Below, in pieces: positions 1 through 8,258 of a stretch of 64,000 nucleotides of DNA. Made by a program: the position numbers and the translations under genes. Source of the stretch: an uncultured bacterium (GTDB taxonomy: Bacteria > Cyanobacteriota > Vampirovibrionia > Gastranaerophilales > Gastranaerophilaceae); the NCBI GenBank assembly GCA_902475545.1, contig CABRZP010000003.1, positions 1 through 64,000 of the forward strand, read 5' to 3'. The notes beneath the pieces are model-generated. The model had not been told where the DNA came from. It saw nothing but the letters and a program-made list of their open reading frames with translations, and made no database searches. Position 1 is the first letter of the stretch. Each line of letters begins with the position of its first letter.

Positions 1-831
1 GCCGACTATACTCCACCTCCGGGATTTGAAAACTTTAATTTTGGCGGCGGTCAAGGTTATCAGCAATTTAACTTTGGCGGTCAAGATATGGGTGGCTTTT
101 CAGACTTTTTCAGCTCACTATTCGGAGATATGATGGGGGGTGCTGCAGGAGGACCTCAAGGTGGCTTCTCTGGATTTGATTTTGGAGATTTAGGCGGAGC
201 CGGAGGGCAAGCTTATACAAGGCGTACTAATACTCATCGAAGAGCGTCTCAAAAAACTGAAGACTTAGATGTTACAAAAACATTGAATGTAACAGCCAAG
301 GACTTATTCTCCGATGAACCTATAACTGTAAAATTTAATGATATGCGAAAATGTACTCAATGTCCCGGAGGCGGAGGATATTGTTCTGCTTGCGGTGGTA
401 CAGGAATAATTAATGAAAATAAATCTTTGAAAGTAAAACTTCCAAAAGAAGCAAAAGAGGGTCAAAAGATACGACTCAAAGGTGAAGGTAAAGTTGATGC
501 TTACGGTCAAAAAGGTGACTTATATTTAATAATAACACCTCAAGATTCTGAATACGAAATAAAAGGTTCTGATTTGACTAAAGATATTGAAATAACTCCG
601 CCGGAAGCCGTTCTTGGATGTAAGAAAGATATTCAAACTCTGCATGGAAATATTGGAATTAAAATTCCTCCAATGACATCAACAGGAAAAATGCTGCGGT
701 TAAAAAATCTCGGATTGCCTAAAAAATCCGGCGGCTTCGGCAATTTGAATGCAAGAGTGAAAATAGTTTTACCTGAAAATATGACTAAAAAACAAATAGA
801 ATTGTATAAACAGATTCAGTCAGAAAAGTAA
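1..831 (+). CDS. dnaJ-like: DnaJ/CbpA-type co-chaperone, C-terminal part (start outside window)
   Basis: The frame is open from base 1, so the J domain lies upstream of the window. Visible order: a Gly/Phe-rich linker (about residues 1-70), one reduced zinc site made of two C-x2-C pairs (CTQC and CSACGGTG, bases about 352-400), then the two beta-rich peptide-binding domains (GDLYLIITP; PEAVLGCKKDI). The family stimulates DnaK ATPase and delivers unfolded substrates in the cytoplasm. A classical DnaJ has four CxxCxGxG repeats, whereas this one keeps four cysteines in total, so it lies between type I DnaJ and the zinc-free CbpA type. Family assignment is firm; which paralogue it is cannot be told from the fragment. 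Confidence 0.88.
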   Translation, partial: ADYTPPPGFENFNFGGGQGYQQFNFGGQDMGGFSDFFSSLFGDMMGGAAGGPQGGFSGFDFGDLGGAGGQAYTRRTNTHRRASQKTEDLDVTKTLNVTAKDLFSDEPITVKFNDMRKCTQCPGGGGYCSACGGTGIINENKSLKVKLPKEAKEGQKIRLKGEGKVDAYGQKGDLYLIITPQDSEYEIKGSDLTKDIEITPPEAVLGCKKDIQTLHGNIGIKIPPMTSTGKMLRLKNLGLPKKSGGFGNLNARVKIVLPENMTKKQIELYKQIQSEK

Positions 832-896
832 TTTGTAATAATTTTCTATTTTAGCCTGGCAGGCAAAAAAGATTAGGAATAATACTTTATATATAT

Positions 897-1649
897 ATGC
901 AGGTAGGTTTTTGTAATTTTAATACAAGTTTTAAAGGTGCGATTACAGACAATGATATTGCATCTTTAAAGTCTGCTACCCAGCATCTCAGTGATTGTTA
1001 TCTGATGTCTGCTATTGAAACCTTATCTCAAACAGAAAATGGTCGAAAGGTTTTGAAAAAACAAATTGAACGGGAAGATACTAATCCAAATCAAATAAAT
1101 TGCTATTTATATTCTCCAACTGGAGAACGAGAAAAATATTCTATATCTGCTGATAAAGTTTTAACACAATATAAAGAACTTTATTCAATCCAAAGTAATG
1201 ATATAGTTCGAAGTTTAGATATTTCTGTTGATGAATACGAAAAGAAGTATAAATCAAAACCTTGGATATGCAGATTTAGTGAAATATTTAAAAAATATAA
1301 ATTTGAAAATAATTTAACTTCGCATTTTATGGAGACTTTCACGGGAGTTAAACCTAGAGTTATTGGCGAACAAGATTTTAATTGGACTCTAAAAAATTAT
1401 AAACCTGAAGTTATGAAACTATTTAAGCAGATGGAAACAGAGAAAGAATATAGTTTTATTATAGGAACCGGACAAAAGAAATTTGATGGCAGAAGATGGC
1501 ACGTTTATATTATACAAAATGTGGATTTAAAAAATAATACAATAACGATTAAAGAAAAACGCAAAAATCAAACTCAAACAATGGATATTGATACTGCACT
1601 AAAAACTTTTAAATATATTGCCGGTTATTTTAATTCAGATTTAGAGTAG
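897..1649 (+). CDS. Possible papain/calpain-fold cysteine protease-like protein
   Basis: This 250-residue protein has no signal peptide. It has a Cys in a calpain-like helix start (LSDCYLMSAIETL, Cys34) and a His at the start of a beta strand (RRWHVYIIQNVD, His202), followed by Asn residues. That order matches a Cys-His-Asn papain/calpain-type triad, but the similarity is by eye and the usual NPWG segment is missing. The N-terminus carries a short F-N-T-S-F-K-G motif like that of the three proteins at 55.5-57.6 kb. No strong ribosome binding site precedes the ATG at 897. It stands alone between the DnaJ-like gene and a radical SAM gene. Function is unknown. Confidence 0.55.
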   Translation: MQVGFCNFNTSFKGAITDNDIASLKSATQHLSDCYLMSAIETLSQTENGRKVLKKQIEREDTNPNQINCYLYSPTGEREKYSISADKVLTQYKELYSIQSNDIVRSLDISVDEYEKKYKSKPWICRFSEIFKKYKFENNLTSHFMETFTGVKPRVIGEQDFNWTLKNYKPEVMKLFKQMETEKEYSFIIGTGQKKFDGRRWHVYIIQNVDLKNNTITIKEKRKNQTQTMDIDTALKTFKYIAGYFNSDLE

Positions 1650-1738
1650 GTATTATTTATGACCTTGATTAGAGGCACTTTTTATGATAAAATCACAAGT
1701 AGTATTCATAATATATTTCAGCTTTTACGGAGATAAGT

Positions 1739-3205
1739 ATGGGGAAAATAGTAAAAATTGAAGGTGAAACAATTTTAATCGGTACGGATGATGGTAGATT
1801 ATTCGAACTTAAAAAAGACGATTTGGATTTTGAACCTGTTTTTGGTATTGAAGTTGAAGTATATGCAAATGAAACAAGAACAATTGTTCTGAAAAAAGAA
1901 TTGCCGAATGCCATAGTTCCTGTTCAAAGTATAGCTACAACTGAAAAAGATGACTCTGATAAGCCGATTATTTATTACGGTATATCAGAAAACATGAAAA
2001 AAAGTTTTAACAATTTTGTTGAAATGACGGGTGAACCAAAACTTATAGTTGAAAAAGATGAAAATTTACCGCAGTATTCAGGACAACGTTTGTTTGATAA
2101 ATATGATATTGTATCATTAGATGAAGCATTAAATCGCTACCCTGATGCTATTGTTTGGGTTACTTATAGAGTGGCAAATAATGCCGCAAAAAGAATATTA
2201 AAGAAAGTTTCTCCGGATAGGATTAATTTTTTTAAAGCTGATTTAGAATATCGAAAAGGTTGTAACTTTTTAGGGCATTTTATTGATTATCGTGTAGATA
2301 ATTTTTCACCTTGTTGTGTATCAAGTAATTCAAAAGTTCCAACAAGTGGAACGATTCCTGAAAGAATGGCTCATTGGGAAAGACATGTCAGACAACTTAT
2401 TGATGATATTAAAAACGATAGACCAAATTACTGTACAAATTGCAGACACCTAAAAGAGGGTTTTTGGCCTAAAAAGGTTGAGCTTGATTATATTTGTTTT
2501 GCAACCAATCATCCCGGAGATGTTTGTAACCTTAGATGCACTTACTGTTTTGTAGAAAATCGTTTTAAAGAACTCAATCGCAGTGACAAAGAAGGTTATA
2601 CAACCTATGAAATTATTAAACAATTGTCACAAATGCCTGAATATAACCGTTCAAATATTTGTATAGAATTGTCTAATGGAGAATTTTGTGCAAATAAATA
2701 CTGTAATGAAATATTTGATATTTTATTAAAAAATAAATGGAAAGTTAGATTTGTATCTAATATGACAATCTACAATGAAAAATTTGCTGAATTTTTAAAA
2801 ACAGGCAGAACCGTGAATCTTTTAACTTCACTTGATTCAGGTACCCCTGAAACATATAAGGCTATTAAAAGAGTTGATTGTTTTAATAAAGTGGTTGAAA
2901 ACTTGAAAAAATATCCTCTAAAAGATATTGATTTTAAAATGAAATATATTTTCTTAGATGGAGTCAATGACAATGAAAAAGATGTTGACGGATTTTATAA
3001 TATTGTAAAAGATGTTGGCTGTAGATCAATAATGTTGTCAAGCAATAGCTGTAAGCCTTATACCGATAAAATAAAAGAATTAGTAATACGACTAATTAAA
3101 AAAGCACAAGAAGATGGTATAAACATTACCAAAAGCAGTTATCTGTCAACTAAAGATAGTGCATTTATTGATGATGTTATAAATGGAACGATATCTCAAA
3201 TTTAA
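1739..3205 (+). CDS. Radical SAM protein with N-terminal beta-rich domain
   Basis: A 488-residue protein. The radical SAM signature C-x3-C-x2-C (CNLRCTYC, about residues 263-270) binds a [4Fe-4S] cluster that cleaves S-adenosylmethionine. It is followed by the expected Ser/Asn/Glu-rich strands (IELSNGEF) and LLTSLDSGTPETY. The first 60 residues look like a small beta domain, and an additional cluster of cysteines lies before the motif (CCVSS; CTNCRH). The start is supported by GGAG eight bases upstream. A strong terminator follows at 3218. The substrate cannot be read from sequence and no peptide substrate gene is adjacent, so this could be a peptide- or tRNA-modifying enzyme. Confidence 0.75.
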   Translation: MGKIVKIEGETILIGTDDGRLFELKKDDLDFEPVFGIEVEVYANETRTIVLKKELPNAIVPVQSIATTEKDDSDKPIIYYGISENMKKSFNNFVEMTGEPKLIVEKDENLPQYSGQRLFDKYDIVSLDEALNRYPDAIVWVTYRVANNAAKRILKKVSPDRINFFKADLEYRKGCNFLGHFIDYRVDNFSPCCVSSNSKVPTSGTIPERMAHWERHVRQLIDDIKNDRPNYCTNCRHLKEGFWPKKVELDYICFATNHPGDVCNLRCTYCFVENRFKELNRSDKEGYTTYEIIKQLSQMPEYNRSNICIELSNGEFCANKYCNEIFDILLKNKWKVRFVSNMTIYNEKFAEFLKTGRTVNLLTSLDSGTPETYKAIKRVDCFNKVVENLKKYPLKDIDFKMKYIFLDGVNDNEKDVDGFYNIVKDVGCRSIMLSSNSCKPYTDKIKELVIRLIKKAQEDGINITKSSYLSTKDSAFIDDVINGTISQI

Positions 3206-3217
3206 ATTTTAAATAAT

Positions 3218-3248
3218 AAAAAAGTCTCACCACTGGTGAGACTTTTTT
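3218..3248 (+). terminator. Rho-independent terminator after the radical SAM gene
   Basis: A near-perfect hairpin with arms AAAAAAGTCTCAC and GTGAGACTTTTTT, ending in a T-run, lies 13 bases after the stop codon. It is symmetric and could act on both strands. Confidence 0.9.
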
Positions 3249-3502
3249 ATGGAGCGGGAGCCAAGTAGGTACTATATCTCTAATGCTCAACAAAGTTTCG
3301 CAAAGAGTCATAGCAACGAGACTCGACTACTGGCTTGCTAGAAAATCTAAAACTAATCGTTTTGATTTTCTACGCAATCTGCGTATACTTTATCTCTTAG
3401 GCTCACAAGTTCGCCAAGAACTAAAGCATCGCGACGTCGCTCGTTCTCAAACCACAATCTCGCAAATTAAAACAGATGAACAAAAGCCCATCTGTTTTAA
3501 TT
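3249..3502. other. Non-coding palindrome-rich spacer between terminator and tRNA-Gly
   Basis: I see no convincing gene here. It holds several short dyads: arms at 3339-3353 and 3359-3372, the perfect palindrome GCGACGTCGC at 3431-3440, and a 14-bp stem (3465-3478 with 3489-3502, loop of 10) that directly abuts the tRNA-Gly 3' end. That last hairpin may end or process the tRNA transcript on the minus strand, although no clear T-run follows it. Confidence 0.5.
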
Positions 3503-3575
3503 AGCGGAAGACGAGACTCGAACTCGCGACAGTCTGCTTGGAAGGCAGATACTCTACCAACTGAGCTACTTCCGC
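3503..3575 (-). tRNA. tRNA-Gly(TCC)
   Basis: The minus strand folds as a standard cloverleaf: acceptor GCGGAAG pairing with CTTCCGC, D-arm AGCTCAGTTGGTAGAG, anticodon loop CTTCCAA (anticodon TCC), and T-loop GTTCGAGTC. The discriminator is T, as usual for tRNA-Gly. CCA is not encoded. Confidence 0.95.
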
Positions 3576-3601
3576 ATAGCTTATTTAATTGTCACAAATA
3601 A

Positions 3602-3630
3602 ATTCTACAATAAACATTTTCGAAAATCAA
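3602..3630 (-). promoter_or_regulatory. Promoter of tRNA-Gly
   Basis: On the minus strand TTGATT is separated by 17 bases from TAGAAT, about 26 bases before the tRNA 5' end. This is a reasonable sigma-70 type match; the call is by eye. Confidence 0.5.
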
Positions 3631-3750
3631 GATTTTTTTCTAATATGTTCATGTAATTCTTAAGTACTAGTAGTATTTGCTCATTCTGACCTAAAAATAT
3701 TTATTCTTAAGAAGGGTGTAAATATATCCCATGACCGTTTATCATGTATA

Positions 3751-3838
3751 TGTAAGTTCAAATTGTCCAAGCACTTTTTCGGGGTTGCGATAAGATTTTT
3801 TCTTCCAACGGTTTGGTTTAAAACTCTTTGAACTTACA
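3751..3838. other. Possible structured RNA or cruciform closed by a 12-bp stem
   Basis: The arm TGTAAGTTCAAA (3751-3762) is perfectly complementary to TTTGAACTTACA (3827-3838), closing a 64-base internal region that contains smaller stems such as CCAAcggtTTGG. It sits in a 375-base gene-free stretch (3577-3951) between tRNA-Gly and the parvulin gene and upstream of the latter's promoter, so it is not that gene's leader. I could not match it to a known RNA family. Confidence 0.4.
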
Positions 3839-3891
3839 CTTTATTCAGAAAATTTTTCATGTTTTATAACTTCCGGTTTGTTTTGTAAAAG

Positions 3892-3920
3892 TTGCAAGAC
3901 AAGCCTTTTTATTTTATAAT
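3892..3920 (+). promoter_or_regulatory. Promoter of the parvulin / M24 peptidase operon
   Basis: TTGCAA (3892-3897), 17-base spacer, TATAAT (3915-3920), about 30 bases before the ATG at 3952. The same TTGCAA -35 variant occurs before tRNA-Asp and the serine recombinase in this window. Confidence 0.65.
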
Positions 3921-3951
3921 CGCACAGGTAGTAAAAATAGGAGAATATATT

Positions 3952-4233
3952 ATGACAACTGAAGTTAGAGCAAGCCATATCCTTGTTAAAACTGAACAAG
4001 AGGCTAAAGATTTATACAATGAAATTATTAACGGTAAAAGTTTTGCAGAAGCTGCTGAAGAAAAATCACTTTGCCCATCAGGTCAAAATGGTGGCGATTT
4101 AGGTTTCTTCGGTAAAGGTATGATGGTTAAACCTTTTGAAGATGCAGCTTTTTCATTAGAAGTTGGTGAACTTTCCCAACCTGTAGAAACTCAATTTGGA
4201 TGGCACTTAATTCAATTAACCGGAAAAAACTAG
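3952..4233 (+). CDS. Parvulin-type peptidyl-prolyl cis-trans isomerase
   Basis: A 93-residue single-domain parvulin. Family landmarks are ASHILVKTEQEA near the N-terminus, CPSGQNGGDLGFFGKG in the middle, and FGWHLIQL at the C-terminus. It should catalyse proline isomerisation in folding proteins. There is no signal peptide, so it is cytoplasmic, unlike the secreted PrsA or SurA types. The start at 3952 is chosen for the upstream AGGAG and because a longer frame would begin inside the promoter. The next gene's ATG follows the stop codon without a gap, which implies co-transcription and coupled translation with the M24 peptidase, plausibly for handling proline-containing peptides (inference). 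Confidence 0.9.
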   Translation: MTTEVRASHILVKTEQEAKDLYNEIINGKSFAEAAEEKSLCPSGQNGGDLGFFGKGMMVKPFEDAAFSLEVGELSQPVETQFGWHLIQLTGKN

Positions 4234-5790
4234 ATGAATAATATTGCAGTAATAAAAAATTTCATGGTTGATAACCAAATTAATTATTTGTTAGTTAATT
4301 CAACTAATGAATTTTTAGTTGAATATAATACTTTAGAAGAAAATTCCCGTTATAAGCTGACTAATTTTTCAGGTTCAACCGGTGAAGCACTAGTTACCCC
4401 TGAAACAATTTATTTATTTGTTGACGGGAGATATCATATTCAGGCTGATTTGGAAGTCGACCATGAAAAAATTACTGTTGTAAAACTTCAACAAGGTCAA
4501 AAATATTTAGAGGAACTGTTAAATAGAGTTCCTGAACATGAAGTTTTGGGCTTATTTTCTAAAAAGAATTCTCAATCAAAAATAGAAACTTTGGCATCAA
4601 AAAGAACAATAAAATTGCTGGATAGAGATCCGCTTGATTCGGAAAATGTCTTTCTTAAATCGGATAATATAGCATTAAATGCGGATTTGACAGGTGCAAC
4701 TTCGGAAGAAAAAATATCAAAAATATCAAAAACTTTGTCTGATAATGAAGCAATTTATTTGACAGATTGTGATGAAGTTTCGTATCTGTTTAATTTGAGA
4801 AATTTTTCTCAGATTTATTCAGCAAAAATTAGAGGTAAAGCACTGATTTTGAAAGATAATGCGGTTTTATTTACGCAGGATAAATTAAAAAATGTAGAAG
4901 ATTTTCTTAAATCTTTGCAAAAAGAAATTTTTGTTGATAAATCTTCAATTAATGGCTTTGATTATAAACTAATTGCAGACAGAGCAAAAGAACTTACGAC
5001 AAATCCTGTAAAAAAAATGAAATCAATTAAAAATAATACAGAAATTAGTCATTTAAAAGATGCATTTAAACGTACTGATAACGCGGTTTCTGCAATTAGA
5101 GATTTTATTGAAAACAATGAAAATATTTCAGAATTTGATATTGCGGTTCAATTGGCAAAAGAGTTTAAAAATCAAGGTGCAGTCGGGTTAAGCTTCAGTT
5201 CAATTGTTGCAAAAGATAAAAATTCTGCACTTGCTCATTATTCAATGTCTTCTAAAGATGAAATTATCACAGATGGAAGTTTAATTTTAATAGATTGCGG
5301 CGGATATTTTGAAGGAGGATTGGCTACAGATATAACAAGAGTTTTTGTGAAAGGGCAGCCAACAGAACTTCATAAAAAAATATACACAACTGTTTTGAAA
5401 GCATTTTTAAGAGCATTTAACTATCAAAATCCGCAAAACGGATATGAAATTGATAAAATGGTTAGAGAATTTTTTGCATCTCAGGATTTAGACGGATTTG
5501 TCTTCAACCACGGTTTAGGACACGGAATTGGTATTAATGTACATGAATATCCGCCTAATTTAAGCTCTCATGATATGGCAAAAGTTTCATTTGAAAATGG
5601 AATGTGTTTTTCTATAGAACCAGGGTTGTATAAAGAAGGCTTTTTCGGTGTAAGATTAGAAAATTCCTGCTATTTTGACAATGGTAAAATTCATTCTTTT
5701 GTTAATATGAATTACGAAAATAAATTAATTGATTATAATATGTTAACTGAACAAGAAAAAGAATGTCTTAAGGAATTTGAGGTTAAGTAA
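4234..5790 (+). CDS. pepP-like: M24B Xaa-Pro aminopeptidase
   Basis: A 518-residue protein with the creatinase-like N-terminal domain and the C-terminal pita-bread metallopeptidase fold. Metal ligands are visible in order: Asp (LILIDCGG), Asp (LATDITRVF), His (FNHGLGHGIG), Glu (SIEPGLY) and Glu (VRLENS). It should release an N-terminal residue preceding proline, using two metal ions in the cytoplasm. Length fits the longer AMPP2-like branch. It begins directly after the parvulin stop codon and its own TAA overlaps the next ATG by one base, so 3952-7011 reads as one operon. Confidence 0.9.
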   Translation: MNNIAVIKNFMVDNQINYLLVNSTNEFLVEYNTLEENSRYKLTNFSGSTGEALVTPETIYLFVDGRYHIQADLEVDHEKITVVKLQQGQKYLEELLNRVPEHEVLGLFSKKNSQSKIETLASKRTIKLLDRDPLDSENVFLKSDNIALNADLTGATSEEKISKISKTLSDNEAIYLTDCDEVSYLFNLRNFSQIYSAKIRGKALILKDNAVLFTQDKLKNVEDFLKSLQKEIFVDKSSINGFDYKLIADRAKELTTNPVKKMKSIKNNTEISHLKDAFKRTDNAVSAIRDFIENNENISEFDIAVQLAKEFKNQGAVGLSFSSIVAKDKNSALAHYSMSSKDEIITDGSLILIDCGGYFEGGLATDITRVFVKGQPTELHKKIYTTVLKAFLRAFNYQNPQNGYEIDKMVREFFASQDLDGFVFNHGLGHGIGINVHEYPPNLSSHDMAKVSFENGMCFSIEPGLYKEGFFGVRLENSCYFDNGKIHSFVNMNYENKLIDYNMLTEQEKECLKEFEVK

Positions 5791-6536
5791 TGGAAATTAC
5801 AAGTGTTAATAATGATTTGGTAAAAGAAACAGTGAAGCTTCAGCAGAAAAAATACAGAAATCAAAGTGGAAAATTTTTGCTAGAAGGTTATAAAGCTATA
5901 AAAGAAGCATTTGACAGCGGAATAAAATTAGAAAAAGTTTTTGTCGACAAAAACAAAAAGTCAGAATATAATTTTGCCGATGAAATACTAATAGAAACTG
6001 TTGAACCCGTTTTAAAAAAATTATCAACAACCGAATCCGCTCCGGAATCTGTTGCTGTTGGGGTTCAAAAAAAATACGATAAAAATATTCTAAAAAATTC
6101 TAAAAAGGTTCTCCTTTTAGAAGATATAAAAGATGTTGGCAATCTTGGAACAATAATTCGTTCATCTGTTGCCTTTGGAGCTGATGCTATTGTTTTATTT
6201 GGCGAAAGCGTTGATATTTATAATCCAAAATGTGTTCGGGCTTCTGTTGGAAATTTGTGGAAATTACCGGTTGTGGAAATTTCGGAGTTGCAAGAATTAC
6301 AAGACTTATTTGCCAACTTTGAAAGAATTGCTACATTACCTCGTGCAGAAAATTTATTAAAAACTTTTAAACTTCAAACTCCTGCAGTTATTATGTTTGG
6401 GAGTGAAGCAAACGGATTGAGTCAGAAATTGATAGATTTTTCAACTAATTCAGTAAAAATAGAGATGGCTGAAACTGTGGAATCTCTAAATCTTGCGACA
6501 TCAGTTTCTGTTATTATGTATGAATTATTTGTTTAA
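5790..6536 (+). CDS. TrmH/SpoU-family RNA 2'-O-methyltransferase
   Basis: A 248-residue SPOUT enzyme. The N-terminal substrate-binding domain (QGKF-like segment SGKFLLEGYKAI) is followed by the knotted SAM domain with motif 1 (NLGTIIRSSVAFGA), motif 2 (VIMFGSEANGLS) and motif 3 (SLNLATSVSVIMYEL). The family methylates ribose 2'-OH of rRNA or tRNA; the target base cannot be assigned. The one-base ATG/TAA overlap with the upstream peptidase gene indicates translational coupling. Confidence 0.9.
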   Translation: MEITSVNNDLVKETVKLQQKKYRNQSGKFLLEGYKAIKEAFDSGIKLEKVFVDKNKKSEYNFADEILIETVEPVLKKLSTTESAPESVAVGVQKKYDKNILKNSKKVLLLEDIKDVGNLGTIIRSSVAFGADAIVLFGESVDIYNPKCVRASVGNLWKLPVVEISELQELQDLFANFERIATLPRAENLLKTFKLQTPAVIMFGSEANGLSQKLIDFSTNSVKIEMAETVESLNLATSVSVIMYELFV

Positions 6537-6549
6537 AAAAGGAAATTTT

Positions 6550-7011
6550 ATGAGTACGGAACAAAAAGCAAGAGAATTATTTAAGAGCGGATATAATTGT
6601 TCTCAATCAGTTTTTGCAGCTTATGCAGAACGATATGGAATAGATTTTGAGACAGCCTTGAAACTTTCATCTTCTTTTGGAGGCGGAATGGGGCGTTTAC
6701 GTGAAGTTTGCGGGGCTGTAAGCGGAATGTTTATGGTTCTGGGTTTGGCTAAAGGCTATAGTGATAATGATTATAATTCTAAAAAAGAACATTATAAAAG
6801 GGTTCAGTATCTTGCTCAAGAATTTGAGAAGTTGAACGGTTCAATTGTATGTAGAGAGCTGTTAGGGCTTGATAAGAAAAAAGATGATCCTACGCCATCA
6901 AAAAGAACTGATGAATATTATAAAAAACGCCCATGCGAAGAATTAGTTGCTGATGCTTGTAAAATTTTGGATAGATATTTCGCAGAACAGGACAGTAAAA
7001 TTCAATCATAA
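6550..7011 (+). CDS. C_GCAxxG_C_C family putative redox protein
   Basis: A 153-residue protein with the full cysteine signature of this family: YNCSQSVF near residue 17, VCGAVSG near residue 54, VCRELLG near residue 100, and RPCEELVADA near the C-terminus. Such proteins are found mostly in anaerobes and are thought to be redox active or metal binding; no biochemical role is established. The start at 6550 is preceded by AAGGAAA. It is the last gene of the operon starting at 3952 and is followed by a GC-rich hairpin. Confidence 0.85.
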   Translation: MSTEQKARELFKSGYNCSQSVFAAYAERYGIDFETALKLSSSFGGGMGRLREVCGAVSGMFMVLGLAKGYSDNDYNSKKEHYKRVQYLAQEFEKLNGSIVCRELLGLDKKKDDPTPSKRTDEYYKKRPCEELVADACKILDRYFAEQDSKIQS

Positions 7012-7023
7012 TATATAAGAGGC

Positions 7024-7044
7024 GGGCGGCATAAAATGCCGCCC
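7024..7044. terminator. GC-rich hairpin between convergent genes
   Basis: A perfect 9-bp stem, GGGCGGCAT and ATGCCGCCC, with a three-base loop lies between convergent genes ending at 7011 and 7055. There is no long T-run, so its efficiency as a terminator is uncertain. Confidence 0.6.
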
Positions 7045-7054
7045 ACTTATTAAC

Positions 7055-8257
7055 TTAAGGTAAACTTGGGTGAAGATTAAACTTATATCCACCATTCATT
7101 AAATAATCCATATATTGTTTAAAGCTGCCTTTGTCTCCAGATTTGGACTTTTCTGCAAGTGCTTTAAGTTCATCAATATCAATATGTCTTTCACCTAATA
7201 TCTCATTATTATATGAACTATATATTTTTATATTATTGATTATGTCAATATTTCCTTGTTTTTTTGTATCTGTATTCTTTTTAATTTGAATATAATTTGC
7301 TGCAACCTGAAACATGTTTTTTCTTGATGCCTCTGGAAGTTTAATCCAAATTTGTGGTTCTATGTAGAATTTATATTCACTGTCAGTTAATTCTATCTTA
7401 TTAAAATTAGTTTTGACTGCCGCTTCTTGATATTCATTAACTATTCTTGTCATATTACTAAGTGCCTTCGGATTTGCTTTCATATATTTATTAATAGCAA
7501 TTCCGCTTCCGATTGATATGGCAATGAATCCAAAAACCAAAACAAATGGTAGTAATATTACCCAAATTATTGTTTGGTTAGATTGCGATTTATGAAAATC
7601 ATTCAAATCAGGTTGGTTCTGTTTATTTTTATAAGCCCATTCATTTCCTTTTAAGCCGCAAATAATCATAAAAGGAAACCATCCGGTCGTTAACAATAAT
7701 GGAAGCATTAGAAGAGTTATAGGTGTTTTGTTGAACAAACCCCACAACCATGTTCCAAGACAAGCTCCCCAGTTGAATTTAATAAGTTCATTTTTAGGTC
7801 TAATGCTGGTTATTTTTCCTTTAGTGAACATTAAAATTAATAAAATTAGAAATGACATCCATTTTAATATTTGAGTGAAAGGATTATAAATCGGGCAATA
7901 TCCCAATAATATTAAAACTGATAATATAGCGGAAATCGTAACTATGCGATTGTTATCATTTTCTCCGATTATGTCTCTTACTCGTCTTACAATACTCGGG
8001 AAATATAAAATACCTTCTAAAATTCCAATCGATACAAGCCAAATTGACCACCATTGCGGATATTGAAAAGTCTTAGCAGAATTTGCAAAATCTATAATTA
8101 ATTTTGGATGGGTTAACATCAAATACATAAAAGGAGTGACAAATAATAAAGCTTCAACAAGTTCTACAATAAAGAAGTTTGTGACCATTCCCCTGCGGTC
8201 TAGCACACCTTTCAGGCTAAAGAATTTATTATTTTCGCTAAAATAGTTATCTTCCAT
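7055..8257 (-). CDS. Polytopic membrane protein, DUF805/DUF2628-like
   Basis: A 400-residue protein with several hydrophobic segments. The N-terminal part (FSLKGVLDRRGMVTNFF; RVRDIIG) resembles DUF805. The middle part (FNWGACLGTWLWGLF ... GLKGNEWAYKN) resembles the DUF2628 membrane module. A further membrane helix near residue 235 is followed by a polar C-terminal domain of about 140 residues, predicted on the outer face by inference. The start codon lies one base after the stop of rmuC, so the two are co-transcribed. No function is known. Confidence 0.7.
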   Translation of the reverse strand: MEDNYFSENNKFFSLKGVLDRRGMVTNFFIVELVEALLFVTPFMYLMLTHPKLIIDFANSAKTFQYPQWWSIWLVSIGILEGILYFPSIVRRVRDIIGENDNNRIVTISAILSVLILLGYCPIYNPFTQILKWMSFLILLILMFTKGKITSIRPKNELIKFNWGACLGTWLWGLFNKTPITLLMLPLLLTTGWFPFMIICGLKGNEWAYKNKQNQPDLNDFHKSQSNQTIIWVILLPFVLVFGFIAISIGSGIAINKYMKANPKALSNMTRIVNEYQEAAVKTNFNKIELTDSEYKFYIEPQIWIKLPEASRKNMFQVAANYIQIKKNTDTKKQGNIDIINNIKIYSSYNNEILGERHIDIDELKALAEKSKSGDKGSFKQYMDYLMNGGYKFNLHPSLP

Positions 8258-8258
8258 T

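Noticed and set aside
840..880. Terminator after the DnaJ-like gene
   Set aside because: GCCTGgCAGGC is a short stem followed by A-residues, not T, on the coding strand, so it is not convincing as a rightward terminator.
3283..3504. Open frame of 73 codons upstream of tRNA-Gly
   Set aside because: Composition is unlike a protein here, it overlaps several palindromes and runs into the tRNA. There is no ribosome binding site.
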